A stretch of DNA of 64,000 nt, from positions 2,294,001-2,358,000 of the forward strand of contig JAALGY010000052.1 of assembly GCA_032358165.1 (NCBI GenBank). The letters run 5' to 3'. Source of the stretch: Diplosphaera chodatii (taxonomy: Eukaryota > Chlorophyta > Trebouxiophyceae > Prasiolales > Stichococcaceae). Both the position numbers and the translations under genes were made by a program. Under the pieces are notes generated by a model, which did no database searches, was not told where the DNA came from, and saw only the letters and a program-made list of their open reading frames with translations. Positions 48,101-57,600 of the stretch are shown piece by piece (position 1 is the stretch's first letter; every line of letters starts with the position of its first letter).

Positions 48101-49423
48101 GATGACGCACTTGCTGTCCTTGAACTCAAAGGTCGCACCAGCTGCCGCGCCGCAGCTGACACTGATGAGGTTCGCTGACGCTGTGGGCACGTGCAGCACG
48201 CTGAGCAGAGTAATCGTGCGATCAGTCCTGCCTGAGTGGTCTCGCAGGATGACGTCGCCGCATTGGGTAGCGGTCGCTCTGCCGCCGTCCGCGAAGACGA
48301 TGACGATTGGCTCCTTGAGTGGTCGCACGTTCTTCATGTTCGCCCGGTACGCCGTGATGTGGTAGGTGGCGCCGCTGTCCACCAACCAGTCCGGGTTGGT
48401 TGCCGCAATGTAGGCTGTCTTGCCGTACGCTGACATGGCGATTGATGCCAAGCCGTTTGCTGGCACCGCGATGGCGCTGAACGCCGCTGCTGGCTGCTGG
48501 TTAGGTGCTGCCGCCGCCTTCTTCGGAGCTCTGCAGTCCTTGGACAGATGTCCCTTCTTGCCGCAGTTGTAGCATGAGCGGCCTTCCTTCCGCTTCTTGC
48601 CTTTGCCTTGCTGACCGCCGTTGCCGCCACGCTGGCCGTTGCCGCCTTGCTGTCCGCCGGCGTGCTGGTCGCCGTCCGCTGTGGCTGACCAGTACCCGTA
48701 CTTTGACCCAGTCGACAGCGGCCCGTACCCAAATTGGTACGGCTGCTGGTACACTGCCGGTGTGTACCGCTGTTCGACTGCTGAGTAAGCTGCCACGTCC
48801 GCTGTCCGCGCGGGCAACACGTGCGCTGGTGCTCGCAGCTGCAGCTCGGCCGCCAGCAGCTTGGGCACGAGGAACTCGAGGCTGAGCTGGGCACGATCGT
48901 GCGTCGACAGCACGTAGTGACACCAGGTCTCGTACTCTGGCCCGAGGCCGGTAAGCACGATCTCGCCCAGATCGATGCGGTCATACACACCGCCCGCCGC
49001 GTTGTGCCGCTCGTACAGGTCTTCCGCGCGCTCAAGGTAGTCCTTGCAGGGCTCGTTCGGAAGCTGTTTGAGGGAGTTGAGCAGCCGCCGGAGGGTGATC
49101 TTGTGCGACGACGTAGCCTCCTCGAACATGGCCTTCAGCTTGGCCCAAGCGTCGTAGGCATGAACGGTGGACTTGATGAGAGGGAACACCTTGGGCGAGA
49201 CGTTCATGATGATCAGCGTCCACGCCGCGTGGTCCTTCTTCCGCGTCTTCTCGTCGGCCGCAATTTCGAGCAGGAGAGCTGCAGGGTTTTCCGGGAATAC
49301 CACTGAATCGAGCTCTTTCTCAACATACTGCGCCGTGAGGACAACTGACCAGTAGGGCCAGTTCTCATTGTCAAGCTGATTTATTTTCAACTTGCCGATT
49401 GACTCTCCAACGTCGTTTCCCAT
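45104..49423 (-). CDS. Copia Gag-Pol polyprotein, unit 2
   Basis: Identical in length (1439 residues) and sequence to unit 1, shifted by exactly 4792 bp. Intact protease, integrase, RT and RNase H. Transcription would start in LTR 3. Confidence 0.96.
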   Translation of the reverse strand: MGNDVGESIGKLKINQLDNENWPYWSVVLTAQYVEKELDSVVFPENPAALLLEIAADEKTRKKDHAAWTLIIMNVSPKVFPLIKSTVHAYDAWAKLKAMFEEATSSHKITLRRLLNSLKQLPNEPCKDYLERAEDLYERHNAAGGVYDRIDLGEIVLTGLGPEYETWCHYVLSTHDRAQLSLEFLVPKLLAAELQLRAPAHVLPARTADVAAYSAVEQRYTPAVYQQPYQFGYGPLSTGSKYGYWSATADGDQHAGGQQGGNGQRGGNGGQQGKGKKRKEGRSCYNCGKKGHLSKDCRAPKKAAAAPNQQPAAAFSAIAVPANGLASIAMSAYGKTAYIAATNPDWLVDSGATYHITAYRANMKNVRPLKEPIVIVFADGGRATATQCGDVILRDHSGRTDRTITLLSVLHVPTASANLISVSCGAAAGATFEFKDSKCVISQHGRFVANAKLQNGMFLLDGYGYGSASTFGEYCNAANTVSPGYAAAAAAQPTAQLWHQRYGHMGYDNLVKMSQNDAVSGISTTTEQFKAATAAACEPCILAKQHRTPRPASASKTTWPLELLHMDVMGPFPVRSTGGSRFLATFYDDYSKLSVLCPLAKKSDVAAACIVTIVRLENQCGHKLKAVRTDNGTEYVNQTLDSFLAGKGVQHQTSAPYTPEQNGAAERLNRTIHERHRAMLLSNLHLPEELWAEAAVTACYLRNRATTTSSTKTPWELFHGTKPDVAHLRVFGAKAYALKPEAKRSKLEARSSVGYFVGYQPNGKAYRIYSEGKILVSADVTVIESAQPEPPSSGQQPATVSEPEMPDIDVDLPAPHDVAALPDEPAATDVPLPDEPAAAPTDSERTVTDVADDPSVDTDTTEFVTAQESGDSTADSTADSTATSSAGTPPVRRYPTRERAPTRQLLDSYALKATAATASTQPTIHEPSTYREAMDSAQSEQWRAAMEEELESLAKHDTWSLVPRAPPGARVIGTRWLYKLKRDPAGKVLRYKARLIAQGYSQQAGVDFEEVFAPVSKYSTLRAMLAKGAAEDLEIHQLDIKTAFLNGELEEEVYVHQPPGFASGEPGTAVCHLNKALYGLRQAPRAWHRRLTTCLVDHGFQPSYADPGLFTSTNKAGETSYILLYVDDLVLMSKDLDGIMSMKTTIKTEFEATDLGEVGTFLGMEITRDRSRRTATLSQEQRVERLAAQHNLQDVRARHVPLSQGTSLGTGEGELLDSDTAKEYASIVGSLLYVSACTRPDITHSVGVLARYISKPTTAHWRAALHVLRYLSGTSHYHLTFGEGAAEFLGWCDASHGDDIDTRRSTGGYVFTFCGGAISWSSKLQKSVAASTAEAEYMAAAPAVKEALWLRLLSKELGLGGKPILIYDDNQAAIKMLKNPISSVRSKHIDIAYHFSRERMAAGEVRIEYVRTKDNLADMFTKPVDKAKLEMTCTAIGLG

Positions 49424-49489
49424 ACTTGCACCTTGTCAGACAATTCTGCGTCGCAAAGCAGATCGTCACAATAGCTCAGCACCGTGTGT

Positions 49490-49503
49490 GTGGGCCCATA
49501 ACC
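49490..49503 (-). other. Primer-binding site, unit 2
   Basis: Same initiator tRNA-Met complement as unit 1, directly adjacent to LTR 3. Confidence 0.83.
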
Positions 49504-49814
49504 TGTCAGAGTTCGGAGGTAGCAAGGTTTAGACCGCGCTCAATGGTTACACTGGGAATGGAGAAGTGAGCAGTCAAACGCTGCTGCAGTGCTGATCAGC
49601 GACCGCTAAACCCTACCAGGTACTCATACCGTAGTATTCGCTGACTCAAAAGTGTAAGTCCGGCTTCCACCTCAAGACAGGTGTCCGCACGTAGCGCGTC
49701 CACAACAAACCAACCAACATGATATTCCAACTCGCAGGAACCCAAGGCTGAACCCTAGCCAGCTTAACTACTAGACTGCAACGGACTGACGACTTGTGCA
49801 GTCTGTGTCCAACA
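49504..49814 (-). repeat. LTR 3 (shared by units 2 and 3)
   Basis: 311 bp copy with T at the position where LTR 1 has G. Confidence 0.93.
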
Positions 49815-49895
49815 CTCCCACGCAGGCTATAAGTTTCAAGCTGTGCTGAGCTATCAGTGCTCCTAAGTCCCCCGACTATCGCCTCTACCGCTCCG

Positions 49896-52800
49896 CTAGC
49901 CCAGCCCGATGGCCGTGCAGGTCATCTCTAGCTTCGCCTTGTCCACAGGCTTAGTGAACATATCCGCCAGGTTGTCCTTCGTGCGAACGTACTCGATGCG
50001 GACCTCGCCCGCCGCCATACGCTCACGTGAGAAGTGGTATGCGATGTCGATGTGCTTAGATCTCACCGAGGAGATCGGGTTCTTCAGCATCTTGATGGCC
50101 GCTTGGTTGTCGTCGTAAATCAGGATGGGCTTGCCGCCCAAACCCAGCTCCTTGCTGAGCAGCCGCAGCCAGAGCGCCTCCTTGACCGCTGGCGCTGCTG
50201 CCATGTACTCCGCCTCCGCCGTGCTGGCTGCAACTGACTTCTGCAGTTTGCTGCTCCAGCTGATGGCTCCGCCGCAAAAGGTGAACACATAGCCACCTGT
50301 TGAGCGCCTTGTGTCGATGTCGTCGCCGTGGCTCGCATCGCACCAGCCCAGGAACTCCGCTGCCCCTTCGCCGAAGGTCAGGTGGTAGTGGCTGGTACCA
50401 CTGAGGTACCTCAGCACGTGGAGCGCCGCTCGCCAGTGCGCGGTGGTAGGCTTGGAGATGTACCTTGCCAGGACTCCCACGGAGTGGGTGATGTCGGGCC
50501 GGGTGCAGGCTGAGACGTAGAGGAGGCTGCCCACGATGCTGGCATACTCCTTCGCCGTGTCTGAGTCCAGCAGCTCGCCCTCGCCAGTGCCGAGGCTCGT
50601 CCCCTGGCTGAGGGGCACGTGCCTGGCCCTTACGTCCTGCAGGTTGTGTTGTGCTGCCAGCCGCTCCACTCTCTGCTCCTGGCTGAGGGTGGCTGTGCGG
50701 CGGCTGCGGTCTCGTGTGATCTCCATGCCGAGGAAGGTGCCGACCTCGCCCAGGTCGGTCGCCTCGAACTCGGTCTTGATCGTGGTCTTCATGCTCATGA
50801 TCCCGTCCAGGTCCTTGGACATGAGCACCAGGTCGTCGACGTAGAGCAGGATGTAGCTCGTCTCACCGGCCTTGTTGGTGGACGTGAAGAGGCCGGGGTC
50901 GGCGTATGACGGCTGGAAGCCGTGGTCGACGAGGCAGGTCGTCAGCCGCCGATGCCACGCCCGTGGTGCTTGCCGCAGCCCGTACAGTGCCTTGTTGAGG
51001 TGGCAGACTGCAGTCCCAGGCTCGCCGCTCGCGAAGCCGGGTGGCTGGTGCACGTACACCTCCTCCTCCAGCTCGCCGTTGAGGAAGGCCGTCTTGATGT
51101 CCAGCTGATGGATCTCCAGGTCCTCGGCTGCGCCCTTGGCCAGCATCGCCCGAAGGGTGCTGTACTTGCTGACCGGGGCGAAGACCTCCTCGAAGTCGAC
51201 GCCCGCCTGCTGGCTGTAGCCCTGAGCAATGAGCCTTGCCTTGTAGCGAAGGACTTTGCCGGCGGGGTCCCTCTTGAGCTTGTAGAGCCACCTCGTCCCG
51301 ATGACTCGTGCTCCAGGCGGCGCCCTTGGCACGAGGCTCCACGTGTCGTGCTTCGCCAGTGACTCCAGCTCCTCCTCCATGGCCGCCCTCCATTGCTCGC
51401 TCTGAGCTGAGTCCATCGCCTCGCGATAGGTGGATGGCTCGTGGATGGTTGGCTGAGTGCTGGCTGTCGCCGCGGTGGCCTTGAGGGCATAGGAGTCCAG
51501 AAGCTGCCGAGTCGGAGCTCGCTCCCGAGTCGGGTACCTCCGTACCGGAGGTGTACCAGCAGAGCTGGTGGCAGTGCTGTCGGCGGTGCTGTCAGCTGTG
51601 CTGTCGCCGCTCTCTTGTGCTGTCACGAATTCGGTGGTGTCGGTGTCCACCGAGGGGTCGTCGGCGACGTCGGTGACAGTTCGCTCGCTGTCGGTGGGTG
51701 CCGCAGCTGGCTCGTCGGGCAGAGGTACATCTGTTGCAGCTGGCTCGTCAGGCAGTGCTGCCACGTCATGCGGAGCTGGCAGGTCAACGTCGATATCGGG
51801 CATCTCAGGCTCTGACACTGTCGCAGGCTGCTGACCGCTGCTCGGCGGCTCAGGCTGTGCTGACTCGATGACAGTGACGTCGGCAGAGACTAATATCTTG
51901 CCTTCGCTGTAGATGCGGTACGCCTTGCCGTTTGGCTGGTAGCCGACGAAGTAGCCGACGCTGGAGCGGGCCTCCAGCTTGCTTCGCTTCGCCTCAGGCT
52001 TCAGGGCGTAGGCCTTGGCTCCGAAGACTCGTAGGTGGGCGACGTCGGGCTTTGTGCCGTGGAAGAGCTCCCACGGGGTCTTGGTCGATGACGTCGTCGT
52101 CGCCCGGTTTCGAAGGTAGCAGGCCGTGACCGCCGCCTCCGCCCACAACTCCTCGGGCAGGTGAAGGTTGCTTAGCAGCATCGCCCGATGCCGCTCGTGG
52201 ATGGTGCGGTTGAGCCGCTCCGCCGCGCCGTTCTGTTCCGGGGTGTAGGGCGCCGAAGTCTGATGCTGCACGCCCTTGCCCGCCAGGAAGCTGTCCAGAG
52301 TCTGGTTTACGTACTCGGTACCGTTGTCGGTCCTGACGGCCTTGAGCTTGTGGCCGCACTGGTTCTCCAGCCGCACGATGGTGACGATGCACGCTGCCGC
52401 CACGTCGGACTTCTTCGCCAGAGGGCATAGCACACTCAGCTTGCTGTAGTCGTCGTAGAAGGTGGCGAGGAACCGGCTCCCGCCCGTCGATCGCACCGGG
52501 AAGGGTCCCATGACGTCCATGTGCAGCAGCTCCAGGGGCCACGTCGTCTTGCTCGCGGACGCCGGCCGCGGGGTCCTGTGCTGCTTCGCCAGGATGCAGG
52601 GCTCGCACGCGGCTGCTGTGGCCGCCTTGAACTGCTCTGTCGTCGTGCTGATGCCGCTGACTGCGTCATTCTGACTCATCTTGACCAGGTTGTCATAGCC
52701 CATGTGGCCGTACCGCTGATGCCAAAGCTGTGCGGTAGGCTGTGCTGCAGCCGCTGCTGCATAGCCGGGGCTGACCGTGTTGGCTGCGTTGCAGTACTCT

Positions 52801-54215
52801 CCGAACGTGGAGGCGCTGCCATAGCCGTAGCCGTCCAACAGGAACATGCCGTTCTGCAGCTTCGCGTTGGCTACAAAGCGGCCATGCTGGCTGATGACGC
52901 ACTTGCTGTCCTTGAACTCAAAGGTCGCACCAGCTGCCGCGCCGCAGCTGACACTGATGAGGTTCGCTGACGCTGTGGGCACGTGCAGCACGCTGAGCAG
53001 AGTAATCGTGCGATCAGTCCTGCCTGAGTGGTCTCGCAGGATGACGTCGCCGCATTGGGTAGCGGTCGCTCTGCCGCCGTCCGCGAAGACGATGACGATT
53101 GGCTCCTTGAGTGGTCGCACGTTCTTCATGTTCGCCCGGTACGCCGTGATGTGGTAGGTGGCGCCGCTGTCCACCAACCAGTCCGGGTTGGTTGCCGCAA
53201 TGTAGGCTGTCTTGCCGTACGCTGACATGGCGATTGATGCCAAGCCGTTTGCTGGCACCGCGATGGCGCTGAACGCCGCTGCTGGCTGCTGGTTAGGTGC
53301 TGCCGCCGCCTTCTTCGGAGCTCTGCAGTCCTTGGACAGATGTCCCTTCTTGCCGCAGTTGTAGCATGAGCGGCCTTCCTTCCGCTTCTTGCCTTTGCCT
53401 TGCTGACCGCCGTTGCCGCCACGCTGGCCGTTGCCGCCTTGCTGTCCGCCGGCGTGCTGGTCGCCGTCCGCTGTGGCTGACCAGTACCCGTACTTTGACC
53501 CAGTCGACAGCGGCCCGTACCCAAATTGGTACGGCTGCTGGTACACTGCCGGTGTGTACCGCTGTTCGACTGCTGAGTAAGCTGCCACGTCCGCTGTCCG
53601 CGCGGGCAACACGTGCGCTGGTGCTCGCAGCTGCAGCTCGGCCGCCAGCAGCTTGGGCACGAGGAACTCGAGGCTGAGCTGGGCACGATCGTGCGTCGAC
53701 AGCACGTAGTGACACCAGGTCTCGTACTCTGGCCCGAGGCCGGTAAGCACGATCTCGCCCAGATCGATGCGGTCATACACACCGCCCGCCGCGTTGTGCC
53801 GCTCGTACAGGTCTTCCGCGCGCTCAAGGTAGTCCTTGCAGGGCTCGTTCGGAAGCTGTTTGAGGGAGTTGAGCAGCCGCCGGAGGGTGATCTTGTGCGA
53901 CGACGTAGCCTCCTCGAACATGGCCTTCAGCTTGGCCCAAGCGTCGTAGGCATGAACGGTGGACTTGATGAGAGGGAACACCTTGGGCGAGACGTTCATG
54001 ATGATCAGCGTCCACGCCGCGTGGTCCTTCTTCCGCGTCTTCTCGTCGGCCGCAATTTCGAGCAGGAGAGCTGCAGGGTTTTCCGGGAATACCACTGAAT
54101 CGAGCTCTTTCTCAACATACTGCGCCGTGAGGACAACTGACCAGTAGGGCCAGTTCTCATTGTCAAGCTGATTTATTTTCAACTTGCCGATTGACTCTCC
54201 AACGTCGTTTCCCAT
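49896..54215 (-). CDS. Copia Gag-Pol polyprotein, unit 3
   Basis: Identical 1439-residue frame, again 4792 bp from its neighbour. No disrupting mutation seen. Confidence 0.96.
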   Translation of the reverse strand: MGNDVGESIGKLKINQLDNENWPYWSVVLTAQYVEKELDSVVFPENPAALLLEIAADEKTRKKDHAAWTLIIMNVSPKVFPLIKSTVHAYDAWAKLKAMFEEATSSHKITLRRLLNSLKQLPNEPCKDYLERAEDLYERHNAAGGVYDRIDLGEIVLTGLGPEYETWCHYVLSTHDRAQLSLEFLVPKLLAAELQLRAPAHVLPARTADVAAYSAVEQRYTPAVYQQPYQFGYGPLSTGSKYGYWSATADGDQHAGGQQGGNGQRGGNGGQQGKGKKRKEGRSCYNCGKKGHLSKDCRAPKKAAAAPNQQPAAAFSAIAVPANGLASIAMSAYGKTAYIAATNPDWLVDSGATYHITAYRANMKNVRPLKEPIVIVFADGGRATATQCGDVILRDHSGRTDRTITLLSVLHVPTASANLISVSCGAAAGATFEFKDSKCVISQHGRFVANAKLQNGMFLLDGYGYGSASTFGEYCNAANTVSPGYAAAAAAQPTAQLWHQRYGHMGYDNLVKMSQNDAVSGISTTTEQFKAATAAACEPCILAKQHRTPRPASASKTTWPLELLHMDVMGPFPVRSTGGSRFLATFYDDYSKLSVLCPLAKKSDVAAACIVTIVRLENQCGHKLKAVRTDNGTEYVNQTLDSFLAGKGVQHQTSAPYTPEQNGAAERLNRTIHERHRAMLLSNLHLPEELWAEAAVTACYLRNRATTTSSTKTPWELFHGTKPDVAHLRVFGAKAYALKPEAKRSKLEARSSVGYFVGYQPNGKAYRIYSEGKILVSADVTVIESAQPEPPSSGQQPATVSEPEMPDIDVDLPAPHDVAALPDEPAATDVPLPDEPAAAPTDSERTVTDVADDPSVDTDTTEFVTAQESGDSTADSTADSTATSSAGTPPVRRYPTRERAPTRQLLDSYALKATAATASTQPTIHEPSTYREAMDSAQSEQWRAAMEEELESLAKHDTWSLVPRAPPGARVIGTRWLYKLKRDPAGKVLRYKARLIAQGYSQQAGVDFEEVFAPVSKYSTLRAMLAKGAAEDLEIHQLDIKTAFLNGELEEEVYVHQPPGFASGEPGTAVCHLNKALYGLRQAPRAWHRRLTTCLVDHGFQPSYADPGLFTSTNKAGETSYILLYVDDLVLMSKDLDGIMSMKTTIKTEFEATDLGEVGTFLGMEITRDRSRRTATLSQEQRVERLAAQHNLQDVRARHVPLSQGTSLGTGEGELLDSDTAKEYASIVGSLLYVSACTRPDITHSVGVLARYISKPTTAHWRAALHVLRYLSGTSHYHLTFGEGAAEFLGWCDASHGDDIDTRRSTGGYVFTFCGGAISWSSKLQKSVAASTAEAEYMAAAPAVKEALWLRLLSKELGLGGKPILIYDDNQAAIKMLKNPISSVRSKHIDIAYHFSRERMAAGEVRIEYVRTKDNLADMFTKPVDKAKLEMTCTAIGLG

Positions 54216-54281
54216 ACTTGCACCTTGTCAGACAATTCTGCGTCGCAAAGCAGATCGTCACAATAGCTCAGCACCGTGTGT

Positions 54282-54295
54282 GTGGGCCCATAACC
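54282..54295 (-). other. Primer-binding site, unit 3
   Basis: Same 14-base initiator tRNA-Met complement next to LTR 4. Confidence 0.83.
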
Positions 54296-54606
54296 TGTCA
54301 GAGTTCGGAGGTAGCAAGGTTTAGACCGCGCTCAATGGTTACACTGGGAATGGAGAAGTGAGCAGTCAAACGCTGCTGCAGTGCTGATCAGCGACCGCTA
54401 AACCCTACCAGGTACTCATACCGTAGTATTCGCTGACTCAAAAGTGTAAGTCCGGCTTCCACCTCAAGACAGGTGTCCGCACGTAGCGCGTCCACAACAA
54501 ACCAACCAACATGATATTCCAACTCGCAGGAACCCAAGGCTGAACCCTAGCCAGCTTAACTACTAGACTGCAACGGACTGACGACTTGTGCAGTCTGTGT
54601 CCAACA
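54296..54606 (-). repeat. LTR 4 (shared by units 3 and 4)
   Basis: 311 bp copy, T variant, no flanking duplication. Confidence 0.93.
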
Positions 54607-54687
54607 CTCCCACGCAGGCTATAAGTTTCAAGCTGTGCTGAGCTATCAGTGCTCCTAAGTCCCCCGACTATCGCCTCTACCGCTCCG

Positions 54688-57600
54688 CTAGCCCAGCCCG
54701 ATGGCCGTGCAGGTCATCTCTAGCTTCGCCTTGTCCACAGGCTTAGTGAACATATCCGCCAGGTTGTCCTTCGTGCGAACGTACTCGATGCGGACCTCGC
54801 CCGCCGCCATACGCTCACGTGAGAAGTGGTATGCGATGTCGATGTGCTTAGATCTCACCGAGGAGATCGGGTTCTTCAGCATCTTGATGGCCGCTTGGTT
54901 GTCGTCGTAAATCAGGATGGGCTTGCCGCCCAAACCCAGCTCCTTGCTGAGCAGCCGCAGCCAGAGCGCCTCCTTGACCGCTGGCGCTGCTGCCATGTAC
55001 TCCGCCTCCGCCGTGCTGGCTGCAACTGACTTCTGCAGTTTGCTGCTCCAGCTGATGGCTCCGCCGCAAAAGGTGAACACATAGCCACCTGTTGAGCGCC
55101 TTGTGTCGATGTCGTCGCCGTGGCTCGCATCGCACCAGCCCAGGAACTCCGCTGCCCCTTCGCCGAAGGTCAGGTGGTAGTGGCTGGTACCACTGAGGTA
55201 CCTCAGCACGTGGAGCGCCGCTCGCCAGTGCGCGGTGGTAGGCTTGGAGATGTACCTTGCCAGGACTCCCACGGAGTGGGTGATGTCGGGCCGGGTGCAG
55301 GCTGAGACGTAGAGGAGGCTGCCCACGATGCTGGCATACTCCTTCGCCGTGTCTGAGTCCAGCAGCTCGCCCTCGCCAGTGCCGAGGCTCGTCCCCTGGC
55401 TGAGGGGCACGTGCCTGGCCCTTACGTCCTGCAGGTTGTGTTGTGCTGCCAGCCGCTCCACTCTCTGCTCCTGGCTGAGGGTGGCTGTGCGGCGGCTGCG
55501 GTCTCGTGTGATCTCCATGCCGAGGAAGGTGCCGACCTCGCCCAGGTCGGTCGCCTCGAACTCGGTCTTGATCGTGGTCTTCATGCTCATGATCCCGTCC
55601 AGGTCCTTGGACATGAGCACCAGGTCGTCGACGTAGAGCAGGATGTAGCTCGTCTCACCGGCCTTGTTGGTGGACGTGAAGAGGCCGGGGTCGGCGTATG
55701 ACGGCTGGAAGCCGTGGTCGACGAGGCAGGTCGTCAGCCGCCGATGCCACGCCCGTGGTGCTTGCCGCAGCCCGTACAGTGCCTTGTTGAGGTGGCAGAC
55801 TGCAGTCCCAGGCTCGCCGCTCGCGAAGCCGGGTGGCTGGTGCACGTACACCTCCTCCTCCAGCTCGCCGTTGAGGAAGGCCGTCTTGATGTCCAGCTGA
55901 TGGATCTCCAGGTCCTCGGCTGCGCCCTTGGCCAGCATCGCCCGAAGGGTGCTGTACTTGCTGACCGGGGCGAAGACCTCCTCGAAGTCGACGCCCGCCT
56001 GCTGGCTGTAGCCCTGAGCAATGAGCCTTGCCTTGTAGCGAAGGACTTTGCCGGCGGGGTCCCTCTTGAGCTTGTAGAGCCACCTCGTCCCGATGACTCG
56101 TGCTCCAGGCGGCGCCCTTGGCACGAGGCTCCACGTGTCGTGCTTCGCCAGTGACTCCAGCTCCTCCTCCATGGCCGCCCTCCATTGCTCGCTCTGAGCT
56201 GAGTCCATCGCCTCGCGATAGGTGGATGGCTCGTGGATGGTTGGCTGAGTGCTGGCTGTCGCCGCGGTGGCCTTGAGGGCATAGGAGTCCAGAAGCTGCC
56301 GAGTCGGAGCTCGCTCCCGAGTCGGGTACCTCCGTACCGGAGGTGTACCAGCAGAGCTGGTGGCAGTGCTGTCGGCGGTGCTGTCAGCTGTGCTGTCGCC
56401 GCTCTCTTGTGCTGTCACGAATTCGGTGGTGTCGGTGTCCACCGAGGGGTCGTCGGCGACGTCGGTGACAGTTCGCTCGCTGTCGGTGGGTGCCGCAGCT
56501 GGCTCGTCGGGCAGAGGTACATCTGTTGCAGCTGGCTCGTCAGGCAGTGCTGCCACGTCATGCGGAGCTGGCAGGTCAACGTCGATATCGGGCATCTCAG
56601 GCTCTGACACTGTCGCAGGCTGCTGACCGCTGCTCGGCGGCTCAGGCTGTGCTGACTCGATGACAGTGACGTCGGCAGAGACTAATATCTTGCCTTCGCT
56701 GTAGATGCGGTACGCCTTGCCGTTTGGCTGGTAGCCGACGAAGTAGCCGACGCTGGAGCGGGCCTCCAGCTTGCTTCGCTTCGCCTCAGGCTTCAGGGCG
56801 TAGGCCTTGGCTCCGAAGACTCGTAGGTGGGCGACGTCGGGCTTTGTGCCGTGGAAGAGCTCCCACGGGGTCTTGGTCGATGACGTCGTCGTCGCCCGGT
56901 TTCGAAGGTAGCAGGCCGTGACCGCCGCCTCCGCCCACAACTCCTCGGGCAGGTGAAGGTTGCTTAGCAGCATCGCCCGATGCCGCTCGTGGATGGTGCG
57001 GTTGAGCCGCTCCGCCGCGCCGTTCTGTTCCGGGGTGTAGGGCGCCGAAGTCTGATGCTGCACGCCCTTGCCCGCCAGGAAGCTGTCCAGAGTCTGGTTT
57101 ACGTACTCGGTACCGTTGTCGGTCCTGACGGCCTTGAGCTTGTGGCCGCACTGGTTCTCCAGCCGCACGATGGTGACGATGCACGCTGCCGCCACGTCGG
57201 ACTTCTTCGCCAGAGGGCATAGCACACTCAGCTTGCTGTAGTCGTCGTAGAAGGTGGCGAGGAACCGGCTCCCGCCCGTCGATCGCACCGGGAAGGGTCC
57301 CATGACGTCCATGTGCAGCAGCTCCAGGGGCCACGTCGTCTTGCTCGCGGACGCCGGCCGCGGGGTCCTGTGCTGCTTCGCCAGGATGCAGGGCTCGCAC
57401 GCGGCTGCTGTGGCCGCCTTGAACTGCTCTGTCGTCGTGCTGATGCCGCTGACTGCGTCATTCTGACTCATCTTGACCAGGTTGTCATAGCCCATGTGGC
57501 CGTACCGCTGATGCCAAAGCTGTGCGGTAGGCTGTGCTGCAGCCGCTGCTGCATAGCCGGGGCTGACCGTGTTGGCTGCGTTGCAGTACTCTCCGAACGT